64,000 bases of DNA from Paenibacillus sp. 1781tsa1 (GTDB taxonomy: Bacteria > Bacillota > Bacilli > Paenibacillales > Paenibacillaceae): the NCBI RefSeq assembly GCF_024159265.1, contig NZ_JAMYWY010000001.1, positions 2,976,001-3,040,000 on the forward strand. Reading direction: 5' to 3'. The position numbers were made by a program, and so were the translations under genes. Numbering within the stretch: position 1 is the first letter of the stretch; each line of letters begins with the position of its first letter. Of this stretch, positions 56,012 through 64,000 are shown in pieces. The notes beneath the pieces were generated by a model. The model did no database searches. It was not told the DNA's origin and was given only the letters and a program-made list of their open reading frames with translations.

Positions 56012-56089
56012 ATGGTCAACATAGGTTCTACATATCAATTATGGGCGGGAAATACCGATTTTAATGTCATTATGTATGACTCATCCTAG
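56012..56089 (+). CDS. Small ORF, 25 aa, before the ABC exporter
   Basis: ATG 56012 has a strong ribosome binding site (AAAAAGGAG, 55995-56003, eight nt away). The ORF runs 25 codons (start MVNIGSTYQLWAGNT) to TAG 56087-56089. It lies after the terminator and 87 bp before the first ABC gene. It could be a second regulatory leader or a microprotein. No known motif. Confidence 0.6.
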   Translation: MVNIGSTYQLWAGNTDFNVIMYDSS

Positions 56090-56175
56090 TAAGAGAAAGT
56101 TGCTGTGTCGATAAGACCATCAACAAATATGAATTGGCAAGAACAATTAAATAAATCTATGAAGAGGTGGGACCT

Positions 56176-57921
56176 GTGCCCAAAACAGAGAAACGCTCCA
56201 TGTCTTGGCTGCTGCGCTATTTAAAACCAGTCAAAGGACGGCTGGCCTTACTTTTAATCATGTTGCTGACATCAACGGGGCTTCAGCTTTTGAATCCACA
56301 GATCATCAAACGATTTATCGATACAGCAGCAAGTGGGGGAGTCCTCACCAATCTTGTTCAACTCGCAGGAATATTTCTGGTTGTTGCAGTGTTTAATCAA
56401 CTCATCACGGTAGCGGTAAGTTATTTGGGGAATGATGTGGCCTGGCGGGCCACGAATCAACTGCGCGGAGATCTGCTGAAGCACTGTCTGCGTCTCGATA
56501 TGCGTTTTCATAATGTGAAAACACCTGGTGAGATGATTGAACGTGTGGATGGTGACGTAACGAGTATCTCCAATTTTTTCGCGATGTTTATTGTGCAAGT
56601 AATCGGGAGTTTTGTACTGCTGGCCGGAATTCTCGGGTTCATGTTCAGCGTCAATGTGCCTATTGCTTTGGTCATGACCGTGTTCACATTGTTATCGATC
56701 CTGTTCATGGTCTTCATCCGAAATCTGGGCGTGGACTCTTCCAAAAATGAACGGGCGGCAAGCGCCGCTCTGTTCGGATTAATTGAAGAACGTATTGCCG
56801 GGATTGAAGATGTGCAAGCGAATGGCCATGTGCCCTATGTGATGAACCGCTTTTACCGCACGATGCGCACGGTATTCCGTAAGGGGAGAAAAGCCTGGCT
56901 GCTTCGGGTTATTCCGTGGAATACCACAGTAGTTCTGTTCGCTCTGGCGGTCACTGCGGTGCTATTGTTGGGTGTGCATTACTATATGGAAGGTCTAATT
57001 AGTATCGGAACATTATTTCTGATCTACCAATATACGCAAATGCTGAATGATCCGATTGAGATGCTGGGAGATCAGGTACAGGAGTTCCAAAAAGCAAAAT
57101 CAGGTATGCTGCGCTCCAGAGAGCTGTTGTCCATGCAGAGTGTGATTGAAGAGGGGACAGGGGAACAATTGCCTGCAGGACCGCTTGGATTGGAATTCAG
57201 TCAGGTACATTTCAGTTATAACCAGGATAAACCGGTATTGCAGGACATTAATTTTGCCATTAAACCTGGAGAACGTCTGGGAATCATCGGTCGCACAGGT
57301 AGCGGCAAATCGAGTCTTAGTCGTGTTCTACTCCGCCTGTACAATCTGGATCGGGGGACGATCCGTGTAGGTGGAACGGATATCACGAAGCTTTCATTAC
57401 AAGCGCTCTATCGCCGGGTGGGTATGGTGACACAGGATGTGCAGTTGTTTGATGGCACGCTGCGTGACAATCTTACCCTCTTCAATGGGGATGTATCGGA
57501 TCACATGATTAAGGAAACGACAGATCGGCTTGGACTCAGCCAATGGATTAATGCACAACCAGAAGGACTCGATACGTATCTGGCAGCAGGTGGAGCTTCG
57601 TTGTCGGCAGGGGAAGCACAGTTATTTGCCTTAACCCGCGTATTCCTGACCGAACCAAGTCTGGTTATTCTGGATGAGCCTTCGTCACGTCTGGATGCTG
57701 CGACTGAAGGCATGCTGCAATCTGCAATTGACCAGTTAATGAAACAATCCACCGGAGTCATTATTGCTCACCGACTGGCTACACTCGAGAAAGTTGACCG
57801 GATTATGGTGCTCGGGGATGGCAAGGTGTTGGAATTTGGAGCGAGAGAAGAACTTGCCAGTAACCCGGCATCTCATTATGCAAGACTGCTCATTACAGGC
57901 CGAGAGGAGGAATTGGCATGA
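56176..57921 (+). CDS. ABC exporter half-transporter A, YheI/BmrC-like
   Basis: The 581-residue protein has six membrane helices (residues about 15-300) and an ATPase domain with Walker A GRTGSGKSS, Q-loop MVTQDVQLFDGTLRDNL, a non-canonical signature ASLSAGEAQLFAL and an intact catalytic Glu in LVILDEPSSRLD. The changed signature pairs logically with the next gene's altered Walker B, giving one degenerate site, as in heterodimeric multidrug exporters. GAAGAGGTGG precedes GTG 56176; GTG 56167 overlaps that site. It overlaps the next gene by four bases. Substrate unknown, probably drugs or lipids. Confidence 0.88.
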   Translation: MPKTEKRSMSWLLRYLKPVKGRLALLLIMLLTSTGLQLLNPQIIKRFIDTAASGGVLTNLVQLAGIFLVVAVFNQLITVAVSYLGNDVAWRATNQLRGDLLKHCLRLDMRFHNVKTPGEMIERVDGDVTSISNFFAMFIVQVIGSFVLLAGILGFMFSVNVPIALVMTVFTLLSILFMVFIRNLGVDSSKNERAASAALFGLIEERIAGIEDVQANGHVPYVMNRFYRTMRTVFRKGRKAWLLRVIPWNTTVVLFALAVTAVLLLGVHYYMEGLISIGTLFLIYQYTQMLNDPIEMLGDQVQEFQKAKSGMLRSRELLSMQSVIEEGTGEQLPAGPLGLEFSQVHFSYNQDKPVLQDINFAIKPGERLGIIGRTGSGKSSLSRVLLRLYNLDRGTIRVGGTDITKLSLQALYRRVGMVTQDVQLFDGTLRDNLTLFNGDVSDHMIKETTDRLGLSQWINAQPEGLDTYLAAGGASLSAGEAQLFALTRVFLTEPSLVILDEPSSRLDAATEGMLQSAIDQLMKQSTGVIIAHRLATLEKVDRIMVLGDGKVLEFGAREELASNPASHYARLLITGREEELA

Positions 57922-59687
57922 CTGTAGCAGGATTTATAGGCCGTTTGTTTCGATTCAGGCCATTCTTGTTTGTAATCAACGGATTGTTATGGTGTATATT
58001 TCATTCCTTGCCGCTAGCCATTGGTATTGGGATGCAGTGGTTTTTTGATCGCACAACAGTGGGGTCAAATGACTATATGTGGCTCGCTGTGCCGCTTATC
58101 TTTATTGCTTTGGTCCGAATGGCTCGGGTGGGTACATTTTTTGTAGCTTTCTATGCATGGGTTACGTATCTGTATCATGTTCAGGCGATTTTGCGAACCA
58201 ACATGCTCGCAGCTATTATGCGCTGGCCGGGCCGTAATCTTCCGGCTTCACCAGGGGAAGCGATGAGTCGCTTTCGGGATGATGTGGATGAAGTCGTCGA
58301 GTATGTAGAATCATGGGTGGATTTCTGGGGACGGCTCGTATTCGCTATTGTGTCCATCGTCATTATGGCGAACATTAATTGGCAGATCACGTTGGTTGCT
58401 GTGCTGCCATTGGTAGCTGTGACCTTACTCAACAACCTGTCGGGGAATCGGGCCCGGAAGTATGCACAGGTTAATCGTGAAGCGACTGGGCGAATTACCA
58501 GTTTTATTGCGGAAACGTTTGGAGCTGTGCAAGCCCTGAAACTTGGTCAGGCGGAAGAGAACGTCTCTTCACGTTTTAACCAGTTGAATGAGGATCGTCG
58601 TCAGGCTGCACTCCGGGACAATCTGTTTAAGCAGTGGATGAGATCAATGAATCAGCATGTATTAAGTATCTGTACCGGACTGATTCTACTGATGTGTGCC
58701 GCTGAGATGAAAGCAGGGAACTTTACGGTAGGTGATTTTGCCCTATTCACGAGTTATCTGGCTAATATCGGATTTAGCATTTCACTGTTTGGTTATATGG
58801 TGTTTCAACACAAAAGGCTCAAGGTATCCTATGATCGCATGCGTAAGCTATTCCGCCCAGGGGAAGAAGACCAGATCATGGATTCGAGAGAAATCTATCT
58901 GTATGAGGATCCCCCGGAGCTCGTAAGTGAACAGAGAGATCCCAAGGAGAAATTGCAATCTCTTGAGGTTAACAATCTGACTTATCAATATCCGAATTCG
59001 GAAAATGGCATACAAGAGATCAGTTTTCGCCTGAAACGAGGACAATTTCTGGTCATTACAGGACGGATCGGATCAGGTAAATCAACGCTCGTACGAACAC
59101 TTCTTGGACTGTTACCCAAGCAAAAAGGGGACATTCACTGGAATGGAGCAGCTGTTGATCCAGCCACGTTCCTGATGCCGCCTAGAGCAGCGTATACGCC
59201 ACAAGTGCCAAGACTGTTCAGTGATACGTTAAAAGAAAATATCGTCCAGGGCAAACAGGGTAACATGGAGCAAGCCCTTGAAAAAGCCATTCGTCTAGCT
59301 GTGATGGAGAAGGATATCAAACATCTGGATCAGGGGCTTGAGACCCCGGTTGGTCCAAGAGGGGTGATGCTGTCAGGCGGGCAGATTCAACGGGCGGCTA
59401 CAGGGCGCATGTTAATGACCGAGGCGGACTTGTTTATCTTTGACGATCTGTCCAGTGCACTGGATATGGAGACTGAACAACAAGTATGGGAAGGGCTGTT
59501 CCAAGAGCCGGATGTCACCTGCATCGCGGTTTCTCACCGCAGGGCAGCACTTTCCAAAGCAGATCATATTATCGTGATGAAAGATGGACGCATTGAAGCT
59601 GAGGGAAGCTTGGCCGAATTGCTTGCCACCAATGAAGAGATGCAACTGCTGTGGCAAGGAGAACAAACTCCCGCCAAAGTAGGATAG
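57918..59687 (+). CDS. ABC exporter half-transporter B, YheH/BmrD-like
   Basis: The 589-residue protein has six membrane helices (about 10-300) and an ATPase domain with Walker A GRIGSGKST, canonical signature LSGGQIQRA and Walker B LFIFDDLSSALD, in which Asp replaces the catalytic Glu. Its Walker motifs would face the variant signature of partner A to form the non-hydrolysing site, while partner A's Walker B plus this canonical signature form the active site. GAGGAGG lies seven nt before ATG 57918, which overlaps the preceding stop. A perfect terminator follows. Confidence 0.9.
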   Translation: MTVAGFIGRLFRFRPFLFVINGLLWCIFHSLPLAIGIGMQWFFDRTTVGSNDYMWLAVPLIFIALVRMARVGTFFVAFYAWVTYLYHVQAILRTNMLAAIMRWPGRNLPASPGEAMSRFRDDVDEVVEYVESWVDFWGRLVFAIVSIVIMANINWQITLVAVLPLVAVTLLNNLSGNRARKYAQVNREATGRITSFIAETFGAVQALKLGQAEENVSSRFNQLNEDRRQAALRDNLFKQWMRSMNQHVLSICTGLILLMCAAEMKAGNFTVGDFALFTSYLANIGFSISLFGYMVFQHKRLKVSYDRMRKLFRPGEEDQIMDSREIYLYEDPPELVSEQRDPKEKLQSLEVNNLTYQYPNSENGIQEISFRLKRGQFLVITGRIGSGKSTLVRTLLGLLPKQKGDIHWNGAAVDPATFLMPPRAAYTPQVPRLFSDTLKENIVQGKQGNMEQALEKAIRLAVMEKDIKHLDQGLETPVGPRGVMLSGGQIQRAATGRMLMTEADLFIFDDLSSALDMETEQQVWEGLFQEPDVTCIAVSHRRAALSKADHIIVMKDGRIEAEGSLAELLATNEEMQLLWQGEQTPAKVG

Positions 59688-59725
59688 CTTTTAAAAATTA
59701 GAAAAGACAATAAAAAACCAAAAAA

Positions 59726-59785
59726 CGAAAAAAGCCTTACAGACGACTACTCCTTGAAAGAGTATAGTCTGTAAGGCTTTTTTCG
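59726..59785. terminator. Bidirectional terminator, perfect 19-bp stem
   Basis: The arms 59726-59744 and 59767-59785 are exact complements, with A6 and T6 in the stem ends. It serves the convergent ABC and ctaB transcripts. Confidence 0.95.
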
Positions 59786-59805
59786 TTATAACGTGTATAA
59801 CGGTT

Positions 59806-60735
59806 TTATCTCATCATTTGAGCAATCAAGGAATACGCAATGATGACCAAGAAGATAATAGTGATATGGTTAATGGAGAAGATAAACATCCGTTTGGACC
59901 ATTTTTCCGTTTCTTTCCGATCAAAGGTAGCAACACTGAGAATGAGCCAGGCTAAGGTAACCAGAAATGCCACAATAGCGACAAAAGGACTCATTGGCCA
60001 GAATAAAAAGCTGGATATCAGTAAAAGTACCAGATACACATTCGTCTGAATGTATGTCCGTCTGATGCCTTTAACGACAGGCAACATGGGAACGCCAGCA
60101 GCCTTGTATTCGTCAAAACGACGAATTGCAATGCCGTAGAAGTGAGGCATTTGCCATAGGAGCATCGTTACGACCAATGCCCAGATCTCAAAATGACCCA
60201 GTTCCGGTGAGATGGCTGCCCAACCGATGAGCGGAGGCACAGCACCTGAAAGACTTCCCACTTCCGTGTTGTAGATCGTTGTACGTTTGGTCCACATCGT
60301 GTAAGGGAAAACGTAAAGCAACAGTCCCAAAATACCGAATACGGCAGCAGATGGGGAAGCGATGTACAGCATGATGCCCCCGATGATGGTGATTGCAATA
60401 CCGAGAATTAGACCCGACTTGGTATCTACGCGTCCCGTAACGGTAGGACGTGTCTTCGTGCGTTCCATAATCGCGTCAATATCGCGATCATACAAGTTGT
60501 TAAACACCCCTGCTGCCCCAATAATGAGGGAAGACCCGATGAAGGAAAGGATGATTGGTACAATATTAGCTAAGATTGAAGCATCAAATACATATAAAGC
60601 CAAACTTAAACCCGCAAACATGGCGATCAGGTTGGACTTGATGATTCCGATTTTGATCGTATCGAAGAATACTTTCGGAATCGAGCTATACTCCAGGCTG
60701 ATATTGGTCTGTGAACCATTGTTCAATGTTTTCAA
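59806..60735 (-). CDS. ctaB: Protoheme IX farnesyltransferase (heme O synthase)
   Basis: The 309-residue UbiA-family membrane enzyme attaches a farnesyl group to heme B to make heme O for terminal oxidases. It has about eight or nine helices, the first Asp-rich motif NNLYDRDIDAIMERTKTRP (about residues 79-97) and the second region around WQMPHFYGIAIRRFDEYKAAGVPMLP, both CtaB hallmarks. The usual neighbours (ctaA, ctaCDEF) are not here. GGAAGTG lies upstream of ATG 60735. Confidence 0.93.
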   Translation of the reverse strand: MKTLNNGSQTNISLEYSSIPKVFFDTIKIGIIKSNLIAMFAGLSLALYVFDASILANIVPIILSFIGSSLIIGAAGVFNNLYDRDIDAIMERTKTRPTVTGRVDTKSGLILGIAITIIGGIMLYIASPSAAVFGILGLLLYVFPYTMWTKRTTIYNTEVGSLSGAVPPLIGWAAISPELGHFEIWALVVTMLLWQMPHFYGIAIRRFDEYKAAGVPMLPVVKGIRRTYIQTNVYLVLLLISSFLFWPMSPFVAIVAFLVTLAWLILSVATFDRKETEKWSKRMFIFSINHITIIFLVIIAYSLIAQMMR

Positions 60736-61188
60736 GAACTCACTTCCTATATCTATACTTATATATTATGTCGCTATTATACCATTCAATACACTATGTG
60801 ATTTAATTAACGTTTTAGTATTTAAAATAATGTCATTTGATTGTGAACAATTTAAAAACAAGGTTTTTTTTAATTGTTAAATAATTATTTCTGTGTTACA
60901 GGAGAGAATCGAAAAGTCGGGGGATAATTGCGATGTGAAGCTTGTTATGTAGTGTAAGTGTAAATGTAAATATTCTTTGGTTCGACTCACATAGGCTGGA
61001 ATGAAGAATGTGGATAAAGATATATGTTGAAAAATGCCTGAGATTTGTTTATTGTAGATATAAGATATCTTTAATGGTTTTGTTTAAAAGAGCTCTTGTA
61101 AATCTCCGAATTATTTTTCTTAAGAGAAAGCGGAGGTTATTTTTAAAATTAAATTAGAGATATTAAATGTCTGGAAAGGGTGAATAAT
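60736..61188. other. Divergent gap ctaB / flavoprotein with repeat fragment
   Basis: A 453-bp AT-rich gap. The 3' part of the structured repeat family lies at 60903-60994. No gene is seen; a palindromic AGATATAAGATATCT at about 61056-61070 may be a regulatory site of the flavoprotein gene. Confidence 0.5.
60903..60994 (+). repeat. Structured intergenic repeat, 3' fragment (copy 3)
   Basis: The sequence aligns with the 3' halves of copies 1 and 2: GAATCGAAAA-GTC-GGGGGATAA, GCGAT, TTGTT, then TGTAAATATTCT and GTTC near the end. The 5' half, hairpin 1 and the left terminal repeat are missing, so it is probably a decayed remnant. Confidence 0.65.
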
Positions 61189-62118
61189 ATGAGTAATACG
61201 AATCAACTCTTGGATGTACTTATTATTGGTGGAGGACCAGCGGGGCTTAATGCAGCCCTTGTACTCGGCAGGGCCCGTAAGAACGTTGTAGTCATCGACG
61301 ATGAGACACCGCGAAACTGGGTCACAAGGGAGACTCATGGGTTTGTGACGAGAGATGGGGCTAGTCCTCGTGAATTTCGCAAAGCAGCCAAAGAGCAGAT
61401 TGCAGCATACCCTTCAGTTCAATTTGCATCCGATACGGCAACAGAGGTAACAGGTAGCGATGGTAATTTTGTAATCAAGACTACACAGGGGGCAAGCTAC
61501 CGTACGAAAAAGATTTTGTTTGCAGTAGGTAAGAAAGATCTGCCTCTGGATATTAATGGATTGACAGAGGTTTATGGCAAAAGTGCGTTTGTGTGTCCAT
61601 ATTGTGATGGATGGGAGCTAAGAGACCAGTCGCTTGTCATCATCGTTAGTGGGGATAAGGCATTACATATGGCAAAAGTCATATCCGGCTGGACAGATCG
61701 TTATACGATCTGTACGAATGGATCAGATTCCTTAACCGATGAGCAACGTGAAGAGTTGAAACAGCATCATGTTACTGTATTCGATGCACCGGTTCAATCC
61801 ATTGAATCTGAAGATGGAATGGTAAAGCAAGTTGTACTGAATGATGGTACAGCTATTCCATGCACGGGAGTCTTCTTCCAACCCAAACTGTTCACCGGAT
61901 CAGAACTGCCGAAGGCCATCGGCTGTGAAATTACAGAATCAGGAACAGTTATCGTTGATGCCGCTGGCAAAACATCCGTAGCGGGTGTATATAGTTCTGG
62001 TGATGCAGCATCCGAGTTGTATCAGGCCATTACGGCTGCTTCTCTGGGGGCGTTATCTGCGGTAAGTATTAATACTGAATTGAATTTCGAGAAGTGGGAT
62101 GAGCGAAGTCATCATTAG
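61189..62118 (+). CDS. NAD(P)/FAD-dependent oxidoreductase, thioredoxin-reductase-like
   Basis: The 309-residue flavoprotein has an FAD motif LIIGGGPAGLNAALVLGRA (residues 11-29), a redox-active VCPYCDGWEL CxxC (about 139-142), an NAD-binding stretch lacking a perfect GxGxxG (VIIVSGDKALHMA), and the C-terminal YSSGDAA FAD motif. The altered NAD motif departs from true thioredoxin reductase, so it may use another reductant, as in the ferredoxin-dependent or bacillithiol-linked members. AAAGGGTG precedes ATG 61189; the earlier GTG 61180 lies in that site. Confidence 0.85.
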   Translation: MSNTNQLLDVLIIGGGPAGLNAALVLGRARKNVVVIDDETPRNWVTRETHGFVTRDGASPREFRKAAKEQIAAYPSVQFASDTATEVTGSDGNFVIKTTQGASYRTKKILFAVGKKDLPLDINGLTEVYGKSAFVCPYCDGWELRDQSLVIIVSGDKALHMAKVISGWTDRYTICTNGSDSLTDEQREELKQHHVTVFDAPVQSIESEDGMVKQVVLNDGTAIPCTGVFFQPKLFTGSELPKAIGCEITESGTVIVDAAGKTSVAGVYSSGDAASELYQAITAASLGALSAVSINTELNFEKWDERSHH

Positions 62119-62349
62119 ATTATACGAATAAGCGTTATAGAACCAATAGAACCATAGCGTCACAAGTTCACACAGTAGGGGATTGCATTTGCAATCCTCT
62201 ACTTGTTGTTTTCAGCCTAAACGTTGAACGATTCCAATGAGAGGAATACACCCGGAAGAAAATTTGATATCAAGTTGAAATTGATTTATTATAATATTAA
62301 ATGATATATATTACTATCAATTATACAATCGGCAAAGGAGAGGTCATAC
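62119..62349. other. Gap after the flavoprotein gene
   Basis: Contains the terminator at 62174-62203 and an AT-rich promoter region with TATAAT at 62290-62295 before the small ORF and P450 gene. The -35 box is not convincing. Confidence 0.5.
62174..62210 (+). terminator. Terminator after the flavoprotein gene
   Basis: AGTAGGGGATTGC (62174-62186) pairs with GCAATCCTCTACT (62191-62203, one G-T pair) with a four-base loop; the T-run is interrupted (TGTTGTTTT). Confidence 0.78.
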
Positions 62350-62433
62350 ATGAATGAAAGCAAAGCAGCCATCCCTTGGTTAGCGAATACCTTGCTCCAC
62401 GACGTACAGATAAGAGGTGATCATCATGAATAA
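62350..62433 (+). CDS. Small ORF, 27 aa, translationally coupled to the P450 gene
   Basis: ATG 62350 follows AAAGGAGAGG and opens a 27-codon frame (start [18 protein letters not shown]) whose TAA (62431-62433) overlaps the P450 start by eight bases. It could be a leader setting translation of the P450 or a microprotein. No similarity recognised. Confidence 0.55.
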   Translation: MNESKAAIPWLANTLLHDVQIRGDHHE

Positions 62434-64000
62434 TACACCTTACATACCACAGCCTAAAATGTATGGACCGCTTGGAAATCTGCCTTTGATTGATAAAAAT
62501 AAACCAACGTTGTCACTAGGCGCACTGGCTGAACAGTATGGACCGATATATCGCCTTACCGTCCCCGGTTATTCCGGTTTAATCGTATCTGGGCCAGATC
62601 TTGTTGCTGAGTTATGTGATGTGTCCCGTTTTGACAAGTTTGTATACAATGAACTCGAAAACGTCCGTGCTTTTGGAGGCGATGGTTTATTCACTAGTAG
62701 AACATCAGAGCCCAACTGGAAAAAGGCCCATAACATTCTGCTTCCCACCTTCAGCAAACAGGCCATGAAAGGTTATCATCCCATGATGGTGGATATTGCC
62801 GAACAGTTAATCAACAAGTGGGCACGCCTCAATTCCAATGATACGATTGATCTTGCAGACGATATGACACGTCTTACGTTGGATACCATTGGACTATGTG
62901 GATTCAATTATCGGTTTAACAGCTTTTACAGACAGGATCACAGTCCTTTTATTGAGAGCATGGTTAGGGCGCTGAATGAAGCTATGCAGAAGAGCTCACG
63001 TTTGAAAATTCAGAATCTGCTTATGGTCAAAACCAAACGACAGTTCCAGGAGGATATTCAGACGATGTTCTCTCTGGTAGATCAGATTATAGAGGAACGT
63101 AAAGCGAGTTCAGCACCTGAAGAGGTCGACTTGCTCGCACGTATGCTGAATGGCAAAGATCCGGAGACAGGAGAAATGCTGGATGATGAGAACATCCGTT
63201 ATCAGATTATTACATTTCTTATTGCCGGACATGAAACGACGAGTGGTTTGTTATCCTTTGCCTTATATTTTTTATTGAAAAATCCGGAATCGCTCCAAAA
63301 GGCGTATGAAGAGGTCGATCAGATATTGGTCAGTGAATCACCTCAATATGAAGAAGTTCTTCAGCTTCCCTATATTCGGATGATTCTAAGTGAATCGCTG
63401 CGTCTCTGGCCAACCGCTCCGGGATTTGATGTATATGCCAAAGAAGACACCGTTATAGGTGGCAAGTATCCCTTGAAGAAAGGGGAAAGTTGCAGCATTC
63501 TTCTGCCCCAGCTTCACCGTGACAGAGAGGCCTGGGGAGAGGATGCGGAACTTTTCCGTCCAGAGCGATTTGAAGATACGACGAAAGTGCCTCATCATGC
63601 TTATAAACCTTTTGGGAATGGGGAGAGAGCATGTATCGGCATGCAGTTTGCTTTATATGAAGCAACACTTGTGCTTGGCATGGTCCTCAAACATTTTGAA
63701 CTGATCGATTATAGCGATTACGAATTGGATGTTAAACAGACGCTGACATTGAAGCCGGGAGACTTCCGGATCCAGGTGAAAGCGCGCGCGGCTACGCAAA
63801 TGATGAATAAGGCTACTGTGTATGCAAAAGAGAAACCTGGTCCTGTTGTTCATAAAAATATAGCAGGTGACAGCAAGACGGAAGATGCCCTGGCCGTTGA
63901 GGCAGATAGTAACCCATCGTTGCTGGTATTATATGGTTCCAATCTGGGAACAGCAGAAGGCATTGCCCGAGAGCTTGTGGAGAAAGGCCGTTCGAACGGA
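62426..64000 (+). CDS. Self-sufficient cytochrome P450/NADPH reductase, CYP102 type (partial)
   Basis: The open frame runs to the window end (525 codons seen). The P450 domain has FGGDGLFTS, the I-helix [14 protein letters not shown] (ExxR) and the heme-ligand motif [10 protein letters not shown] with C403, close to P450 BM3. After a linker (about residues 460-495), [20 protein letters not shown] starts the FMN-binding flavodoxin domain, so the reductase is fused on the same chain; full length should be about 1050 residues. Family members hydroxylate long-chain fatty acids at subterminal positions using NADPH. GAGGTGAT precedes ATG 62426. Confidence 0.93.
   Translation, partial: MNNTPYIPQPKMYGPLGNLPLIDKNKPTLSLGALAEQYGPIYRLTVPGYSGLIVSGPDLVAELCDVSRFDKFVYNELENVRAFGGDGLFTSRTSEPNWKKAHNILLPTFSKQAMKGYHPMMVDIAEQLINKWARLNSNDTIDLADDMTRLTLDTIGLCGFNYRFNSFYRQDHSPFIESMVRALNEAMQKSSRLKIQNLLMVKTKRQFQEDIQTMFSLVDQIIEERKASSAPEEVDLLARMLNGKDPETGEMLDDENIRYQIITFLIAGHETTSGLLSFALYFLLKNPESLQKAYEEVDQILVSESPQYEEVLQLPYIRMILSESLRLWPTAPGFDVYAKEDTVIGGKYPLKKGESCSILLPQLHRDREAWGEDAELFRPERFEDTTKVPHHAYKPFGNGERACIGMQFALYEATLVLGMVLKHFELIDYSDYELDVKQTLTLKPGDFRIQVKARAATQMMNKATVYAKEKPGPVVHKNIAGDSKTEDALAVEADSNPSLLVLYGSNLGTAEGIARELVEKGRSNG

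Overview
The window reads as a chromosomal segment of a low-to-mid GC, Gram-positive, spore-former-type bacterium, most likely Paenibacillus. Supporting signs are strong AGGAGG ribosome binding sites, frequent TTG/GTG starts, hairpin-plus-T-run terminators, a T-box leader, LicT-type antitermination, CcpA-type cre sites, a BirA operator, secreted GH5 plant-polysaccharide hydrolases and YkcB/YkcC-like glycosyltransferases. The assignment rests on reading the sequence; no search was run.

1-20.5 kb is a carbohydrate-use region. It holds the end of a GH5 mannanase, an L-rhamnose pair (fused aldolase/dehydrogenase rhaEW and isomerase rhaA), a stand-alone RNase J, a sucrose block (LacI regulator, GH32 hydrolase, PTS IIBCA) with visible promoter and operators, three small unknown genes, a secreted GH5 glucanase with C-terminal accessory modules, an amidohydrolase, and a beta-glucoside block (GH1 6-phospho-beta-glucosidase, licT, PTS IIBCA). 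Each gene of the beta-glucoside block has its own LicT-type RAT/terminator leader.

20.5-26 kb holds an ABC-F ribosome-protection gene behind a two-stage attenuator: an ErmD-like leader peptide with a terminator, then a second leader peptide with a four-segment translational attenuator. Next come bioY and a divergent ECF energising module (EcfA plus an EcfA-EcfT fusion), separated by a BirA operator.

26-31.5 kb is a more AT-rich accessory stretch: Nudix hydrolase, two GNAT acetyltransferases, a frameshifted subtilase, a MerR/SDR divergent pair and a dispersed repeat. 31.5-39.5 kb is an OmpR-type two-component system divergent from a membrane glycosylation operon (GT39, GT2, GtcA-like flippase, galU), then a methyltransferase.

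39.5-49.4 kb carries asd under a T-box leader, a MerR/aldo-keto reductase pair, a BASS transporter, a lipoprotein, an SDR, a zinc-ribbon microprotein, a TauE/SafE permease and a very large prenyl-synthase fusion. 49.4-64 kb carries a multi-PAS hybrid histidine kinase, a divergent SgrR-like regulator/MFS exporter pair, a heterodimeric ABC exporter behind a leader-peptide attenuator, ctaB, a thioredoxin-reductase-like flavoprotein, and the start of a self-sufficient CYP102-type P450 preceded by a coupled 27-residue ORF.

The most noteworthy items are the tandem attenuators upstream of the ABC-F gene, the leader system upstream of the ABC exporter, a structured repeat family present in two full copies and one fragment (6.0, 17.1 and 60.9 kb) with compensatory base changes, and the prenyl-synthase fusion.
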